DNA of 64,000 nt from Megascapheus bottae (lineage: Eukaryota > Chordata > Mammalia > Rodentia > Geomyidae), in contig JANJXV010000129.1 of assembly GCA_024803745.1 (NCBI GenBank), positions 2,108,001 through 2,172,000 on the forward strand, given 5' to 3'. The position numbers and the translations under genes are program-made. Shown here piece by piece: positions 10,889 to 21,930 of this stretch (position 1 is the first letter of the stretch; each line of letters starts with the position of its first letter). The notes under the pieces are model-generated. The model was not told where the DNA came from, did not search any database, and saw only the letters and a list, made by a program, of their open reading frames with translations.

Positions 10889-11050
10889 CTTAGGCTTGAA
10901 CTCAGGGACTGAGCTACTTTTGCTCAAGGTTAGCACTCTACCATTTGGACCACAGTGCTGCTTCTGGGTTGCTCTTTCACGTAGTATTGAGGAATCTAAC
11001 CCAGGCCTTCATCCTTGATAGGTTAGCACTCTACCACTAAGCCACACAGT
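10885..11050 (-). repeat. ID-type SINE
   Basis: Reversed ID unit with CTTGAACTCAGGGACTGAG and GTTAGCACTCTACCACTAAG. The adjacent CT run may have grown from its tail region. Confidence 0.85.
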
Positions 11051-11056
11051 AAGCTT

Positions 11057-11797
11057 TTAGAGGTTTCTGACAAAGGTTTTCCTACATGCTATTATTTCTT
11101 CTGTGAGTGCTCTTAATGCTTGCTGAAGGTTGACTTTGTTTAGAAGACTTACCCTAATGCTCCCATATACAGAGATTCTATATATAGCTGAATGTTTTTC
11201 ATTACTCAGAATTTCTCTATTGTATATGTTCTGAAATGTACTGAAGACTGACTTCTGATTAAAAGTCATTGCACATTTGTTGTATTCATTAGTTTTCTTT
11301 TCTTCTATGGGAATCAGGTTTGTGATGAACACAGAAGTATGCCTTCCAGGTCAAACACTTTCCACATTTGTAATATTCATAAGGTTTTTCTCTCCTATGT
11401 GCATTTTATACTTAGTCATGCGTTCATGATGGATTTTTCATATTCTTATATTCATACGATTTTTATCCTGTGTCTGTGTGGTATCATGCAAACTCAACTA
11501 TGAGTTCTTCAAAAAAAATTTCCCTTTCATTTTATTCATAGGATTCTATCCTGTGGGTGTTTAGTGATAAATCTTGACTTGTGCCTTCTGGGGAAAAGAC
11601 TGAACATTTGCTACATTCATTAAGGGTTTTATCTTGTGTTGGTTCTGTGACACAAGCTGAGTTTTCTTCCACAGACTAAAAAGTCTTTCCTATTTATTAC
11701 ATTGCTAAGGCTTCTCATATGTGTGAACTCTCTTACGCTTCCTGAAGGGTGAATACTGCACGAAAGACTTTCAACTTTGGTTATATTCCTAAGGTTT
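11057..11797 (-). pseudogene. Decayed 3' zinc fingers, copy A
   Basis: Finger-like remnants such as NECSKCSVFSPEG and YE..KCGK-type linkers recur in different frames with many stops. This shows that the array once extended further 3'. The long frame at 11629-12078 in another phase is a shadow of the finger repeats. Confidence 0.6.
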
Positions 11798-12445
11798 CTA
11801 ATATGTGTGAATTCTGTTATGCCTCCTGTAATGTGACTTCCATCTGAAGGTCTTACCACATTTGATGCACTCGTACAGTTTCTCTCCTGTGTGTGTTCTC
11901 TGATGCAATTTGAGGGAAGACTTCCATTTGAAAGACATTCCACATCGGTTACATTCATAAGGTTTTTCTCCTGTTTGAATTGTCTTATGCATGTTGAGGT
12001 TTGGCTTCTGTGTGAAGGACTTTCCACATATGTTACACTCATAAGGTGTTTCTCCTGAGTATATTCTCTGATGAACATGGAGTTTTACCTTCCATTTGAA
12101 AGACTTTCCGCATTCACTACATGCATAAGTTTTCTCTCCTGTGTGTTTTCTATAATGCCCATCAAGATATGACTTCCACTTCAAGGTCTTTCCACATTTG
12201 TTGCACACATAAGGTTTCTCTCCTGTGTGTGTTCTTTGACGCAATTTGAGGGAAGATTTCTGTCGGAAAGACTTTACACATTGGTTACATTCATAAGGTT
12301 TCACTCCTGTGTGTATTCTCTGATGAACACGAAGTTTTCCCTTCCCTTGGAAAGACTTTCCACATTCATTACACTTATAAGATTTCTCTCCTGTGTGTGT
12401 TATTTGATGAACTCGAAGGTGTATCTTCTGGGTGAAAGACTTTTC
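11798..12445 (-). pseudogene. C2H2 finger block, copy A
   Basis: Following the TGA at 12446-12448 the frame is open through one partial and seven further C2H2 units with TGEKPY-type linkers, ending in TAG. In order: a YKCNECGKSF finger, intact; a YECNQC finger with Arg for the first His; a YVCNKC finger, intact; a YACSEC finger with Tyr for the last His; a YECNIC finger with Gln for the last His; then YECNRC and YECIKC fingers, intact. Several units carry KWKS at the helix start, so the array is internally repetitive. About half of the fingers could still hold zinc. There is no start codon context of its own; it would need readthrough or an internal start. Confidence 0.85.
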
Positions 12446-12448
12446 TCA

Positions 12449-12861
12449 TTTGTTACATTCATAAGGTTTCTCTTCTGTGTGTCTTCTCTGGTGCAAAGTG
12501 AGGTATGATTTCAGTCTAAAAGTCTTCCCACATTTATCCCATTCATAAGATTTCTCTTCTGTGTGAGATCTCTGATGTGTGCTGAGAGCTGAATTCTGGG
12601 CAGAAATTTTATTACGTTCCTCATATTCATAAGGTTTGTCTTCTCTTGGAGATCGAGGTTGGAGCGTCAGGTCTGACTTCTCAGAAATTAATTTTCACAC
12701 TTGATGTACGCATCACATATCTCAGGATATTTGCTCTGAGGTATTGTAAGGCGTATTTCATTACTGAAAGATTTCTCACATTCACTACATGTATGAGGAG
12801 TCTCTCCTGTGTACATTTTCAGATGTGTAGTGATGGTCGGTGTTAAGTACAATATTTTTCA
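12449..12861 (-). pseudogene. Decayed 5' zinc fingers, copy A
   Basis: Units from 5' to 3': a remnant ending THLKMYTGETP, a HTCSECEKSF finger without its histidines, a remnant with YIKCEN followed by TAA, a YEYEERNKIS unit without cysteines, and a YEWDKCGKTF unit with Trp for a Cys. The frame changes near 12635. Decay is heaviest at this end. Confidence 0.75.
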
Positions 12862-13286
12862 TCACACAGTACATTTAGCAGTTTTCCTCCCTCCCTGAAG
12901 AATTTCTTGGGCAGGGAGAACAGAATTATGATACTGCAGATCTTTTGGACTGTCACAATCATGAATAAAATGTTCTGAATAGCCGGTGGATTTTTTAAGA
13001 ACAGGAGACATACGAGATCTATATGCAGCATGCATCTCATCAGGCTTAGGAGACAGAAGCATGTTCTGACACTTTATGAACTCCTCAGTCCTCACCCCTA
13101 AGTTGTTACCGTTATTACTAATCAGCTCTGGATTATGTGTAGAGCTCAAATTTAAAGTTGTTGCAAATCTCACATTTTCCTCCACTTCGATACTACTTGC
13201 AACTGGTACTTCACATAGACATTCATGTGGACTTTCCTGGCAAGTCTTGAACACATTTTCCATTACCTGGACATCTAAAATGAGTC
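12862..13286 (-). CDS. Zinc-finger gene spacer region, open
   Basis: This is the 5' part of the terminal exon, from acceptor TTTTTTTCTAG. It begins GLILDVQVMENVFKTCQESP and is open for about 140 codons of linker typical of KRAB zinc-finger genes, which is not a folded domain. It ends at two successive TGA codons where the first finger remnant (KCTV, then CDEKYC in another frame) begins. If translated from the KRAB exons it would give a fingerless KRAB protein. Confidence 0.65.
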
Positions 13287-13711
13287 CTAGAAAAAAAGAC
13301 ACAAACATACATGAGATACAAATATTCCTTACTGTAAAGGTAATGACTTTACTTTCCCATCCTAAGTGTTAGATATTTTAAAATATAAAAGTGGAAATTG
13401 ATTTGTGAGAAATATATGCTTTTCTCCCTAACCTATTAAGAAAATGATATTTTACAATGACCAATAATGTTTTTCTGTGTTTTAGTTCTCTTTTTATATC
13501 ACAGGAAATATTTATTGAAATTACCCATCTATGTATTGCTACAGTTTTAAGCTGAGTACTAACTATAACATACCTGCAGGTGTTTTTTTTCAAATACTGT
13601 TTTGTTTATACATTGAGGAATAGCTGCCTTTCTTTTATTTTTGAGAAATAATGTAAATATTTTGCTGTTTTGCATCTTTTTAAAACTTTCTTCTCTTTTC
13701 TTTTCTTTTTT

Positions 13712-13875
13712 TTTGTAGTTCATAGGCCTTGGCCCTGTCCCTGAACACTTCAGCAGAAGACTATAACCCCTATCCTTGAGCTACAGCCCCACATACTCTT
13801 TTCTAGAGTTAACTACAGATAAGAGTCTCAGGTCCTGAGTAGCAGATAGGATTACCTTAGCCAGTTTCAATGCTG
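13712..13875 (-). repeat. SINE fragment in the zinc-finger gene intron
   Basis: Reversed ID-half and partial 7SL-like half (GTCTCAGGTCCTGAGTAGC region). Old copy in the intron between the KRAB-B-like exon and the finger exon. Confidence 0.7.
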
Positions 13876-14199
13876 TTTGCTTATTAACCATTAAGTGAGG
13901 AACACGAATTTTTTCTAGATTCAGCGGCCACAAGTTTGGTGTATATGTCTGTTTGCCTTTGATCCAAGCAAGAACGATTCTTGAGAGTAAGGACTTACAC
14001 CTATATCCCTTCAGTTACAACTTCTCACTAAAGTCTCAATTTAGGTATTTATGGGAATTTTGAAATTTGTTTCTTTCCATTTGAAGTCTTATAAAAATTC
14101 CTTTTCTAACACTCCTGTCCCTCAGAACCATGGAAGACCAGAAAATCCCCAGCTCATTGTCTAGTTAATTTTCTTATGTTGATTGAAACTTTGTTGTTT

Positions 14200-14395
14200 T
14201 TCTTTTCCTTCCATTCCTGGGTTTAAACTTATGACCTAACCACTGTCCTTGGGTTTTCTCAAGACTAGAACCCTACCAATGAAGTCATTACTTCTGGCTT
14301 TTTCTATGTATGTGGTAATAAGGAATCAAACCTCTGTCTTTGTGCATGCTAGGCAAGCACTCTACCACTAGGCTCAATTTCTGGTGGAAAGATCT
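14200..14395 (-). repeat. ID-type SINE
   Basis: Reversed ID unit ending with GCATGCTAGGCAAGCACTCT, the complement of the box A region. It lies in the same intron. Confidence 0.85.
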
Positions 14396-14518
14396 GGTTC
14401 TGAATACCAGTCTCTTCCTACCAGCAAAAAGATATTATCCTTATCAGAGAATAATGCCCTGACTTACTCCTTGTTTGCTCAATCATTTATAGTCTTAGTT
14501 TTAAAGAAATGAAAGATC

Positions 14519-14581
14519 ATTCTTTCTTTCTTTCTTCCTTTCCTTCCTTCCCTCTTTCTTCCCTCTTTCTTCCCTCTTTCT

Positions 14582-14645
<64 letters not shown>
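14519..14645. repeat. TTTC microsatellite
   Basis: Tetranucleotide TTTC/CCTT run, purest at 14580-14645. It is adjacent to the SINE on its right, whose A-rich tail probably seeded it. Length and purity differ in copy B. Confidence 0.95.
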
Positions 14646-14880
14646 GTTTTGTAGTCATGGGACTTGAATTCTAGACCTGGCTGTTCTTCCTGAGCTCTTC
14701 AGCTCAAGGCTACTGCCCTATGTCTTTAGCCTCAACCCTACTTCTCATTTTCTATTGGTTCATTGGAGAGAAGAGTCTAACGTGTTTTTGTGATAGGTCA
14801 GTCTTTGAACCTTGATCCTCAGATCTCAGCCTCCTAAGTAGCTAGGATTACAGGCATGAGCCACGGGCTCATGGCTTTCT
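14646..14880 (-). repeat. Chimeric B1/ID SINE
   Basis: Reversed full dimer: the ID half (GGGACTTGAATTCTAGACCT), then the 7SL-like half ending GGATTACAGGCATGAGCCAC. Both halves are well recognisable. Confidence 0.9.
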
Positions 14881-14971
14881 CATTTTATTTTGTTTCACAG
14901 TGATTTCTACAGAGAAATCTAACTTTAACTCTACTGCCACATAGAATTCGTCATATCACCCTATGATTCTT

Positions 14972-15145
14972 GGTGCCGGGGGTTTGGGCTAGCATGCACA
15001 AAGACCTGGTTCAGTTCCTTGGTACTACATACAAAGAAAAAGCCAGAAGTGGTGCTATGACTCAAGAAGTAGAGAGCTAGCCTTGAGAAAACCCAAGGAC
15101 CATGCTCAGTCCCTGAGACCAGGCATAGGATTGGGAAAAGAAAAT
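14972..15145 (+). repeat. ID-type SINE
   Basis: It starts around GGGGGTTTGGGCTAGCATGC, contains a GCCAGAAGTGGTGCTATGAC second half and ends GGGAAAAGAAAA. The copy B match runs off the window at its start. Confidence 0.8.
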
Positions 15146-15288
15146 GATTCTTGATTCATTCACAAAGAATTCCATAGGTTCCACACAGGATTTAGGGTAA
15201 CTAAGAATATTATTGCTCAGTACATCACAACATGAACTTACCAATGGGGCTCAGGCTCCAACATCAATATGAAGATGCATTCACTCAC

Positions 15289-15378
15289 CTGTGATAATCT
15301 TGTCAGAGGATTTTCCTATCCAGTGTTCTGCACAGTGCTCTAGCTTGTCAATTAATACAGGTTTGGGAACACAGGGAC
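15289..15378 (-). CDS. KRAB-B-like exon
   Basis: A 90-base exon between acceptor AATTTACAG and donor GTGAGTG. It reads PCVPKPVLIDKLEHCAEHW, which fits the KRAB b-box pattern (KP.LI..LE....W). It is in phase with both the KRAB-A exon and the spacer/finger exon. The W and LE positions are kept; no stop is seen. Confidence 0.8.
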
Positions 15379-15499
15379 CTGTAAATTAGAAACACTAGAG
15401 AATTATTGCTTATGCTGTGTCATCATTGCTTTAAGTTCACAGACATCCTACTCACAAGTTATCTATTAAATCTTTTTTCTCATTTCTCACTGGCTCCAT

Positions 15500-15805
15500 G
15501 GTTGACTTTTCCCCAGCTCTGGATTCATTTTGTATGGCATAAACTTAGCTGTCTTGCTCAAGGCTAGAAAAATACCAGTTTGAGTCCCAGCTCCACTTAC
15601 ATGCATAGGTCTTCATGCATGCTAGGCAAGCACTCAACCACAAAGTCAAACTCTTGACACTCCACTAACATTTTTGAGGGGTTACTTGGAGTTATAGAGT
15701 TTCATGGCAATTTTTATGCCATTGCTGGCTTCAAATTAGAATTCCTAGATTTCTTCCTCCTGAATATTTTAAGATTACAGGCATGAAACATTGCACCTAG
15801 TGCCA
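15500..15805 (-). repeat. Two SINE pieces, reversed
   Basis: 15500-15655 is an ID-type unit ending in GCATGCTAGGCAAGCACTC. 15668-15805 is a 7SL-like half with GATTACAGGCATGA at its end. Both are old and lie between the two KRAB exons. Confidence 0.75.
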
Positions 15806-16055
15806 GGTTTCCATTATAAACTCACTGTTTAGTGATTTGTAGATCCTATTTCCAATAATGATATATATTCTATTCTGGATGGTTTATCCACTTACAATTA
15901 CTGTGTAAGTTTGGAATGTCGTCTCCATTAGAGGAAACATAATTTAGAACTGTTGTCAAAGTATCCTGAAGGTATCCTGAAGAATGAGTACAAAATTACC
16001 TTAGGTTTTCTTTAGAAAGTAATGATACTTCTCAGGGCCTGGAATCTTTCATTTA

Positions 16056-16295
<240 letters not shown>

Positions 16296-16394
16296 TTAGC
16301 ACTGAGTTATAAACACACCATGTCTGGAATTTTATTCTTTTTTTGTTGGAATTGTATTCCTTTACTTAAATCTTTAGACTTACATGAAATATTG

Positions 16395-16605
16395 ACCTGA
16401 AAAGCTTAGGGATGGTGCCTAGGCCCAGAGTTCAATTCCCAAGACCCACAAAAAAATAAAAAGGCAAGCCAGGTGTTGGTGGCTCACGCCTGTCATCCTA
16501 GCTACTCAGGAGACTGAGATCTGAGGACCATGGTTTCAAAGCCAGCCTGGCACAAAATTCCATGAGACTCCTTTCCAATTACCCACCATAAAATGTTTAA
16601 TGGCT
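16395..16605 (+). repeat. SINE pieces upstream of the KRAB-A exon
   Basis: An ID 3' part with a CCCAGAGTTCAATTCCCAAG motif and A-rich tail is followed by a well-preserved 7SL-like unit (GGTGGCTCACGCCTGTCATC to the ACTCCTTTCCAATTACCCACC end). Confidence 0.85.
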
Positions 16606-16844
16606 TGTGGCATATCATGGTAGAGCAATTGTGGTATCGACAGAAGTAAGTCGGGGGAGTAGATTTAGGTTATAAATGGAATTATTCCATTGAAAAGGAA
16701 CTACATTATATGATGACATATGCTGGTACTCTGAGAATATTGCAAAATCTTAGGGTATCAAGTAATAATACTGTGAAGTACACCAAGAATGTTAATGTTC
16801 TATGGCTGGCATAATAATCACTTGGGGAAGAAACTTTTTTTTCT

Positions 16845-17095
16845 TTTTTTTGGCTGGGGGATTTGTAAGGCTTGAACTCTGGGCCTGGGCACTGTTCCTG
16901 AGCTCTTCAACTCAAGGCTATCACCCTACCTATGAAGCCACAGTGCCATTTCCCATATTCTAGTGGTTAACTGTCGATGAGAGTCTCATAGACTTTCTAA
17001 TGCCCAGGCTGGCTTTGAACCAAATCTTTAGATATCAGCCTGATATCTGAGTAGCTAGGAATACAGGTAGAATTCACTGCACCTGGCAAGAAATT
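16845..17095 (-). repeat. Chimeric B1/ID SINE
   Basis: Reversed dimer, from CTTGAACTCTGGGCCTGGGC through GAGTCTCATAGACTTTC to the degenerate 7SL-like end. Confidence 0.85.
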
Positions 17096-17194
17096 TATTT
17101 CTTGCTGTTTTATACTACAAATTTACTGTATGTTTTACTTTTTCAAAAAGACTGAGGATGACCTTTGTTCTGTATATAATGGGAAGAGGGGTAG

Positions 17195-17315
17195 GGAGCT
17201 GTGAGCAGAACAACTGAGGGGCAATACTCAGGGTAGGACAATAGCCTTAAACTAAAGAGCTCACGGCCCAAGGTCCAAGCCCCATGACTTTCCCCACTAC
17301 CCCACAAAAAAAGGG
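17195..17315 (+). repeat. ID half SINE
   Basis: Plus-strand unit with AAAGAGCTCACGGCCCAAGG and an A-rich tail; the left part is degenerate. Confidence 0.65.
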
Positions 17316-18175
17316 AAAAAAATTGGAGATTGGAGAGGATTTTCTAAAAAGAATATATACAAATAGTAGTTCAAAATGTAGAAAGAAGTTCAATATTAAC
17401 AGTCATGAGAAAAATTAAAATTACAATGTAATCATTACTTTAAGTATATTAATATAAATATAGTTTTAAACAAAAAGATCCACATATACACACACAAACA
17501 CACACACACACACGCATACAAAAAAACAACTTTCAAAGTCTAACTATTACTGGGAAGGTAGTGAGAAGAAGTAGAACTTTGGAATAGTTCTGCAAGGAAT
17601 ATAAAACAATCAAAAATTGCGTGGAGAGTGCTAAAAAAAGTACTAAGTATAGAATTACATAGAAATATGGTCCAACATTTCTATTTCTAGATTTGTACCT
17701 AATGGAAGAGAAAGCAGAGACTAGAACAAATATGTGGAGAATCCATTCACAACTATTAATAATAATCCAAAGATAGAAATATGCAAAACAATGCATTGAA
17801 AAGGAAGAACATTTTACTATATTTTACAGATGAATCTTGATTACAGTAAACTAAAAATACAGCAGTCATAAAGGAAGAGCTAGGGTATGTTTTCCCTTCC
17901 AGAGCTTCCAAGGATCAACAAACCCTTAGAGCCAAAAAGCACGATGGTTCCAGAGAATGGAGTAGAGAGGAACAGGAGCTGAATGTTTAATGATTATACA
18001 TGGAAGAAGAAAATTGCTCTAGATGGGTAGAATGAAGAGAGAACTGTACCCTAAACAATGGTTATGTAGCCACACAGGATGGGACACACCTATACTCTCT
18101 GATCTTGGGAAACTCAAGAAGGATTTCTAGCCATCCTGGATGCATGGAAAGATCTATCATAAAAACTAATGTGGA
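17316..18175. other. AT-rich DNA with CA repeat
   Basis: No gene supported. A short CA run lies at about 17486-17514. The minus-strand frame at 17533-17796 is AT-driven and has no recognised domain. Confidence 0.45.
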
Positions 18176-18345
18176 GGGGCTGGGAGTTTGGCATAGTTGT
18201 AGAGTGCTTGTATGAAGACGAAGGTTCAATTCCGCAGTACCACATACACAGAAAAAACCAGAAGTAGTGCTGTGGCTCAAGTAGAATATCACTAGGCTTG
18301 AGGAAAGCTGAAGAACAGTGCTTAAACCGAGTTTAAAAAAAACCC
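18176..18345 (+). repeat. ID-type SINE
   Basis: It starts GGGGCTGGGAGTTTGGCATA, has GGTTCAATTCC as the box B-like motif and ends in an A run. This is one of the better-preserved units. Confidence 0.9.
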
Positions 18346-18347
18346 AG

Positions 18348-18600
18348 AAAGCTGAGCATGATGGGGTGGTGGCTCACTTCTATAATCCTAGATACTCAGG
18401 AGGCTGAGATCTGAGGATCAAGGTTTAAAGCCATCCTGGCACAAAAAGACCTGAGACACTTATCTCCAATTTACCTTTAGAAAATGGGAAGTGGGGCTTG
18501 GCTCCAGGGTAAGGTGGTAGCCTGGAGCTGAAGAGCTCAGGGATAGTGCCCAGGCTGAGTTCAAGATCTATGGCCCACCAAAAAAAACCAAAAAACAAAA
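18348..18600 (+). repeat. Chimeric B1/ID SINE, nearly complete
   Basis: The 7SL-like left part runs from GGTGGCTCACTTCTATAATC through GGAGGCTGAGATCTGAGGAT. A joining segment and an ID-like right part with GAGCTCAGGGATAGTGCCCA follow, with a poly(A)-like tail. It is the clearest example in the window of the two-part structure. Confidence 0.9.
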
Positions 18601-19035
18601 ACTAAGATGGAAAAAATTGGATTCTGTGAATTTTATGAGGCATATAAATGTCTTTTTTTATGGTTGAAATAACAAATTGTTTGGAAAAAAGTTTTTACCT
18701 AGAAATGTACACTACAAATGGAATTAACAACAAAAACAAAATATGCAAAAGATACAAATTATCACAATATGGGTATCCTGCTTCTGTATCTTTCACTGAC
18801 TCTTGTTCAAATGAGTCACATATTCTGAATCATTTCTCCCAGTCGATATATGCCACAAGTGTTAGCTTGTACTGTACTTCTTGGGAAATCAAAAGCAAAT
18901 ACTAAGCAAATGTGTGTTAGATTTTGTCAACAGTGATATTTTAAATATAAATCCCTACTCATTGCATTATTTAATATCAATGCCGGAATCTAACATACAC
19001 TGGCAGAATCTTCAATCTTTTGAGAATCTTCAAAA
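18601..19035. other. Unassigned DNA left of the array
   Basis: AT-rich, no repeat recognised and no supported gene. Its right end abuts LINE-1 sequence abruptly at about 19036. Confidence 0.45.
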
Positions 19036-19383
19036 GGGTGTGTAAATATTTAGGATCGTTATGTCTTCCTGGAGGAAAGATCCCTTTAGTAGTATGTAGT
19101 AACCTTCTTTGTCTTTTCTTACTAATTTTAGTTTGAAGTCTATTGTATCTGATATGAGGATGGAAACTCCAGCCTGTGTATGGGGGCAGTTAGCTTGATA
19201 GAGTTTATTCCAACCTCTCACTTTCAAAAGATGATTGTTTTGGGGTAAGATGTGTCTCTTGAAGACAGCAGAACGATGGCTCTTGATTTTGATCCAACTA
19301 GACAGCCTATGCCGTTTAATTGGAGAGTTAAGTCCATTGATATTGAGAGTTAGGATTGAGAGATATTTATTAGTTCCCACCAT
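19036..19383 (-). pseudogene. LINE-1 ORF2 endonuclease start, unit A (truncated)
   Basis: It begins MVGTNKYLSILTLNINGLNS with the endonuclease N-terminal NINGL motif (metal-binding Asn). It is open for about 115 codons until the array edge removes the rest. The QETHL active-site segment is out of frame here, so the local translation is disturbed. Confidence 0.8.
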
Positions 19384-19614
19384 TTTAAAAAGCTTTTAGT
19401 AGGGCCTGTGTCTTGACAGTTCTTGTGGTCCTTAGACGGTATGCAGTTTAGGTGCCATTTCTTTCCATATATTGCATTTATTTTGGTTTTCTATGTATAG
19501 AGCATCTTTGAGAATTCTCTGTAGTGTTGGTTTTGTTTCGACATATTGTTGCAGCTTTTCCCTGGAATGGAATGTTTTTATTGTTCCCTCAGTTATGAAT
19601 GAGAGCTTAGCTGG

Positions 19615-20471
19615 CTACAGTATTCTTGGTTGGTAGTTATTTGATTTAAGGGCATGACATATATGCTTCCAGTCACTTCGTGCTTGCATGGTCTCTGCTG
19701 AGACATCTGGGGTTATTCTGAATGGTTTGCCTTTATAGGTTACTGATCCCTTTTCCCTGGCTGCCTTTAGGATCTTTCCTTTCGTTTCTATTGATCCAGT
19801 TCGGATCACAATGTGGCGGTGGGATGTTCTTTTCTGGTCAAGTCTGTTTGTGGTTCTAAAAGCTTCTCGTATCTGGATGGGCCTGCCCTTCTGGATATTT
19901 GGGAAATTCTCTGAGATGATTCCCTGAAGTATATTTCCAATACCATTGACCTCTTTCTCCACGCCCTCCTCAATACCAACTAGCCTTAAATGAGGCTTCC
20001 TAATTGTATCTTGGACCTCCTGAAGCGCTCTCTCATATTTCCTAGATTTGGATTGACTCATTTTCTGTTCTTTATAATACCTAAATTATCTTCAGCCACG
20101 GAAATTCTCTCCTCTGCAATGTCTAACCTGCTATCAAAGCTATCTACTTTATTTTTCATCTCCCTTGCTTCTAATTGCTCACTTTTGATGCCTTGCATCC
20201 CTTGTTTTAGATCATGTATGGATTTCTTTATCTCCTTGATTTCCTTTTGAGTGGTTAGCTCAGTAGCTTTATTTTCTTTGGACATTTGCTGGAGTTTGGT
20301 CAGGTTTTTATTTGTGGATTCTTTGAATTCATCCATCTTTCTTTGAAAAACCTTTATTATGGCCTCCTTTATGGCTTCTTCTTTTTTACTTATCACCTTG
20401 TTTTTGCTTTCCTCTTGTTCAGGTATGGCTTCCTCCATTATCTCTTTCTTTATATTTTCACATTTTTTCAT
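19615..20471 (-). pseudogene. LINE-1 ORF1, unit A
   Basis: ORF1p is the RNA-binding trimeric protein of LINE-1. The N-terminal part (20058-20471) is a lysine- and glutamate-rich coiled coil. The C-terminal part (19615-20061) has the RRM and C-terminal domains, with DTIRKPHLRLVG and ILQGIISENFP. The two lie in different frames and overlap by four bases at an ATGA. The same break is present in units B and C. The ORF1 stop is at the left end. Confidence 0.85.
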
Positions 20472-21307
20472 TAATGATGTTTATCAATTGCATTTGTGTA
20501 GCAATTGGAAGACTCTCCTCTAGGTTTGCCAGTGACTGTTCCATTGTCTGTTTACATTGGGTGGGGGATGTTGTTTCTTGATTTGACATTTTTCTTGAGT
20601 TTCTTGTTCTGCCCATTTGAAAATGGGAGCAAGATTACTACTAAATATGATTATAGTTTTTCAGATATAACCAACCTAGACCTCTGTAGCTGGCAGACAC
20701 TAGATGTTCACAAGTTTTGATTGGTATTATCACTCTTTCTTTTTGTGCACTTACAGACCACCCTAATACAACCACTGATAAGCGATTTATACCCAAATCA
20801 ATAAGCCTCTCAATCCAATCTCTATTGTCTTTAAGTCCCTCTGAGCCTAGAGAATAATTAACCACCTACATATACAATATTGCTCAACAGCCATCAAGTG
20901 TAGATCCGTGCAGTATAAGGGTTGAAAGACAAGCAGAGGTCCAGAGATAGAAAAAAAGAATGAGAGAGGTCAGGGGAGGTGCAAGAGGATTAACGTAGGA
21001 GTGTAAGAATATTGTAGTAATGAAGAAAAGTTATAGCATAAGGATAACTGACATAAGTTGGTAAGTAGGTAGCATATTTGAGTACAAAGTTTGGAAAGTA
21101 TTAGAGTAGAACTTATGTGTTGCTGCACGACTAGCTCTTAGCCCAACCAGTGGCCTCACAGTGGACCATGGGATGGATCTGTTTTTCTTGTCTACGTTGA
21201 GGGAAAGGGCTATTTCACAAGATGCAGAAGCGAAGATTTCAGAAGCAAATGCTGTGAGTGAATTAGCTCGTAAATAGCATTTTTATTTTCTTTTATCTTT
21301 CTGCCAG

Positions 21308-21475
21308 TCTTGGGGCTTGAATTCAGGGCCTGAGCACTGTCCTCGGGTTTTCTCAAGTCTAGCCCTCTGCCACTTGAGCCACAGTGCCACATCTAGATTT
21401 TCTACCTATGTGGTACTGAGCAATCAAACCCAGATCTTCATGGATGCTAGGCAAGCACTCTACCACTATGCCAAA
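21308..21475 (-). repeat. SINE in spacer A (ID-type)
   Basis: Reversed unit ending in GATGCTAGGCAAGCACTCTA. It is the inverted counterpart of 3446-3660, so it was present before the spacer was copied. Confidence 0.85.
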
Positions 21476-21734
21476 CTCTCAACCCTGACATAGTAATTAT
21501 AAAGTCATCATCATCATCATCATCATCATCATATCCAAATATCCTTTCTCCTACAAAGAATGAACACTTAACTGTGTCTAATGCTTTTTTTTTAATTTCA
21601 CTAATTCTTCTGTGTTTTTCCCTCTTGCATTTTTTACACATGACAGCAAAGCTAATCATCAGGAAAAAATTGATTAGGATACAGAAACCTAACAATATCC
21701 TAGTAGATTGACGTCAAAAATATGTGCAAGATGC

Positions 21735-21930
21735 CCTGTGTGTTTGACCTAGTGGTAGAGTACTTGGCTACCAAGCAGTAAGCCTCAGGTTTGATTCCTC
21801 ATTACCACATACATAGAAAACGCTGCAAGTGGTGCTGTGGCTCGGTGGGACAGCTAAAGCCTAAAGAAAGCCCAAGAACAATGTTCACACTCTGAGGTCA
21901 AGTCCCAAGACTAGCAAAAACAAAAAGAAT
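21735..21930 (+). repeat. SINE in spacer A (ID-type)
   Basis: Plus-strand unit with GACCTAGTGGTAGAGTACTT and an A-rich tail; inverted counterpart of 3026-3215. Confidence 0.8.

Larger units (their letters stand above)
1..14992. repeat. Segmental duplication, copy A (direct)
   Basis: This segment recurs in the same orientation at 49244-64000. The offset starts at 49243 and drifts to about 49008 through small indels, microsatellite length changes and one 172-base deletion in copy B. In the first kilobase I counted about seven substitutions, so divergence is near 1%. The copy is cut by the window start, so its left edge is unknown. Its right edge is also unknown, because copy B runs off the window end while still matching. 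It holds a RalGDS-like pseudogene, a twin-primed LINE-1 and the 3' part of a KRAB zinc-finger gene. Confidence 0.97.
19036..21178 (-). mobile_element. LINE-1, array unit A (5' half only)
   Basis: It contains the 5' UTR (about 20472-21178), a frameshifted ORF1 and the start of ORF2, which is cut within the endonuclease domain at the array edge. A LINE-1 with a 5' half but no 3' half cannot come from ordinary target-primed insertion, so it must be cut by a later rearrangement. Confidence 0.9.

Noticed and set aside
10733..10936. Open frame with repeated Arg-Glu
   Set aside because: Translation of the CT microsatellite on the other strand; it also changes length in copy B.
11629..12078. 149-codon minus-strand frame beside the fingers
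   Set aside because: Shifted-frame shadow of the finger repeat; cysteine and histidine spacing is absent.
12227..12508. Plus-strand open frame over the zinc fingers
   Set aside because: Antisense shadow of the repetitive finger codons; no splice or start context.
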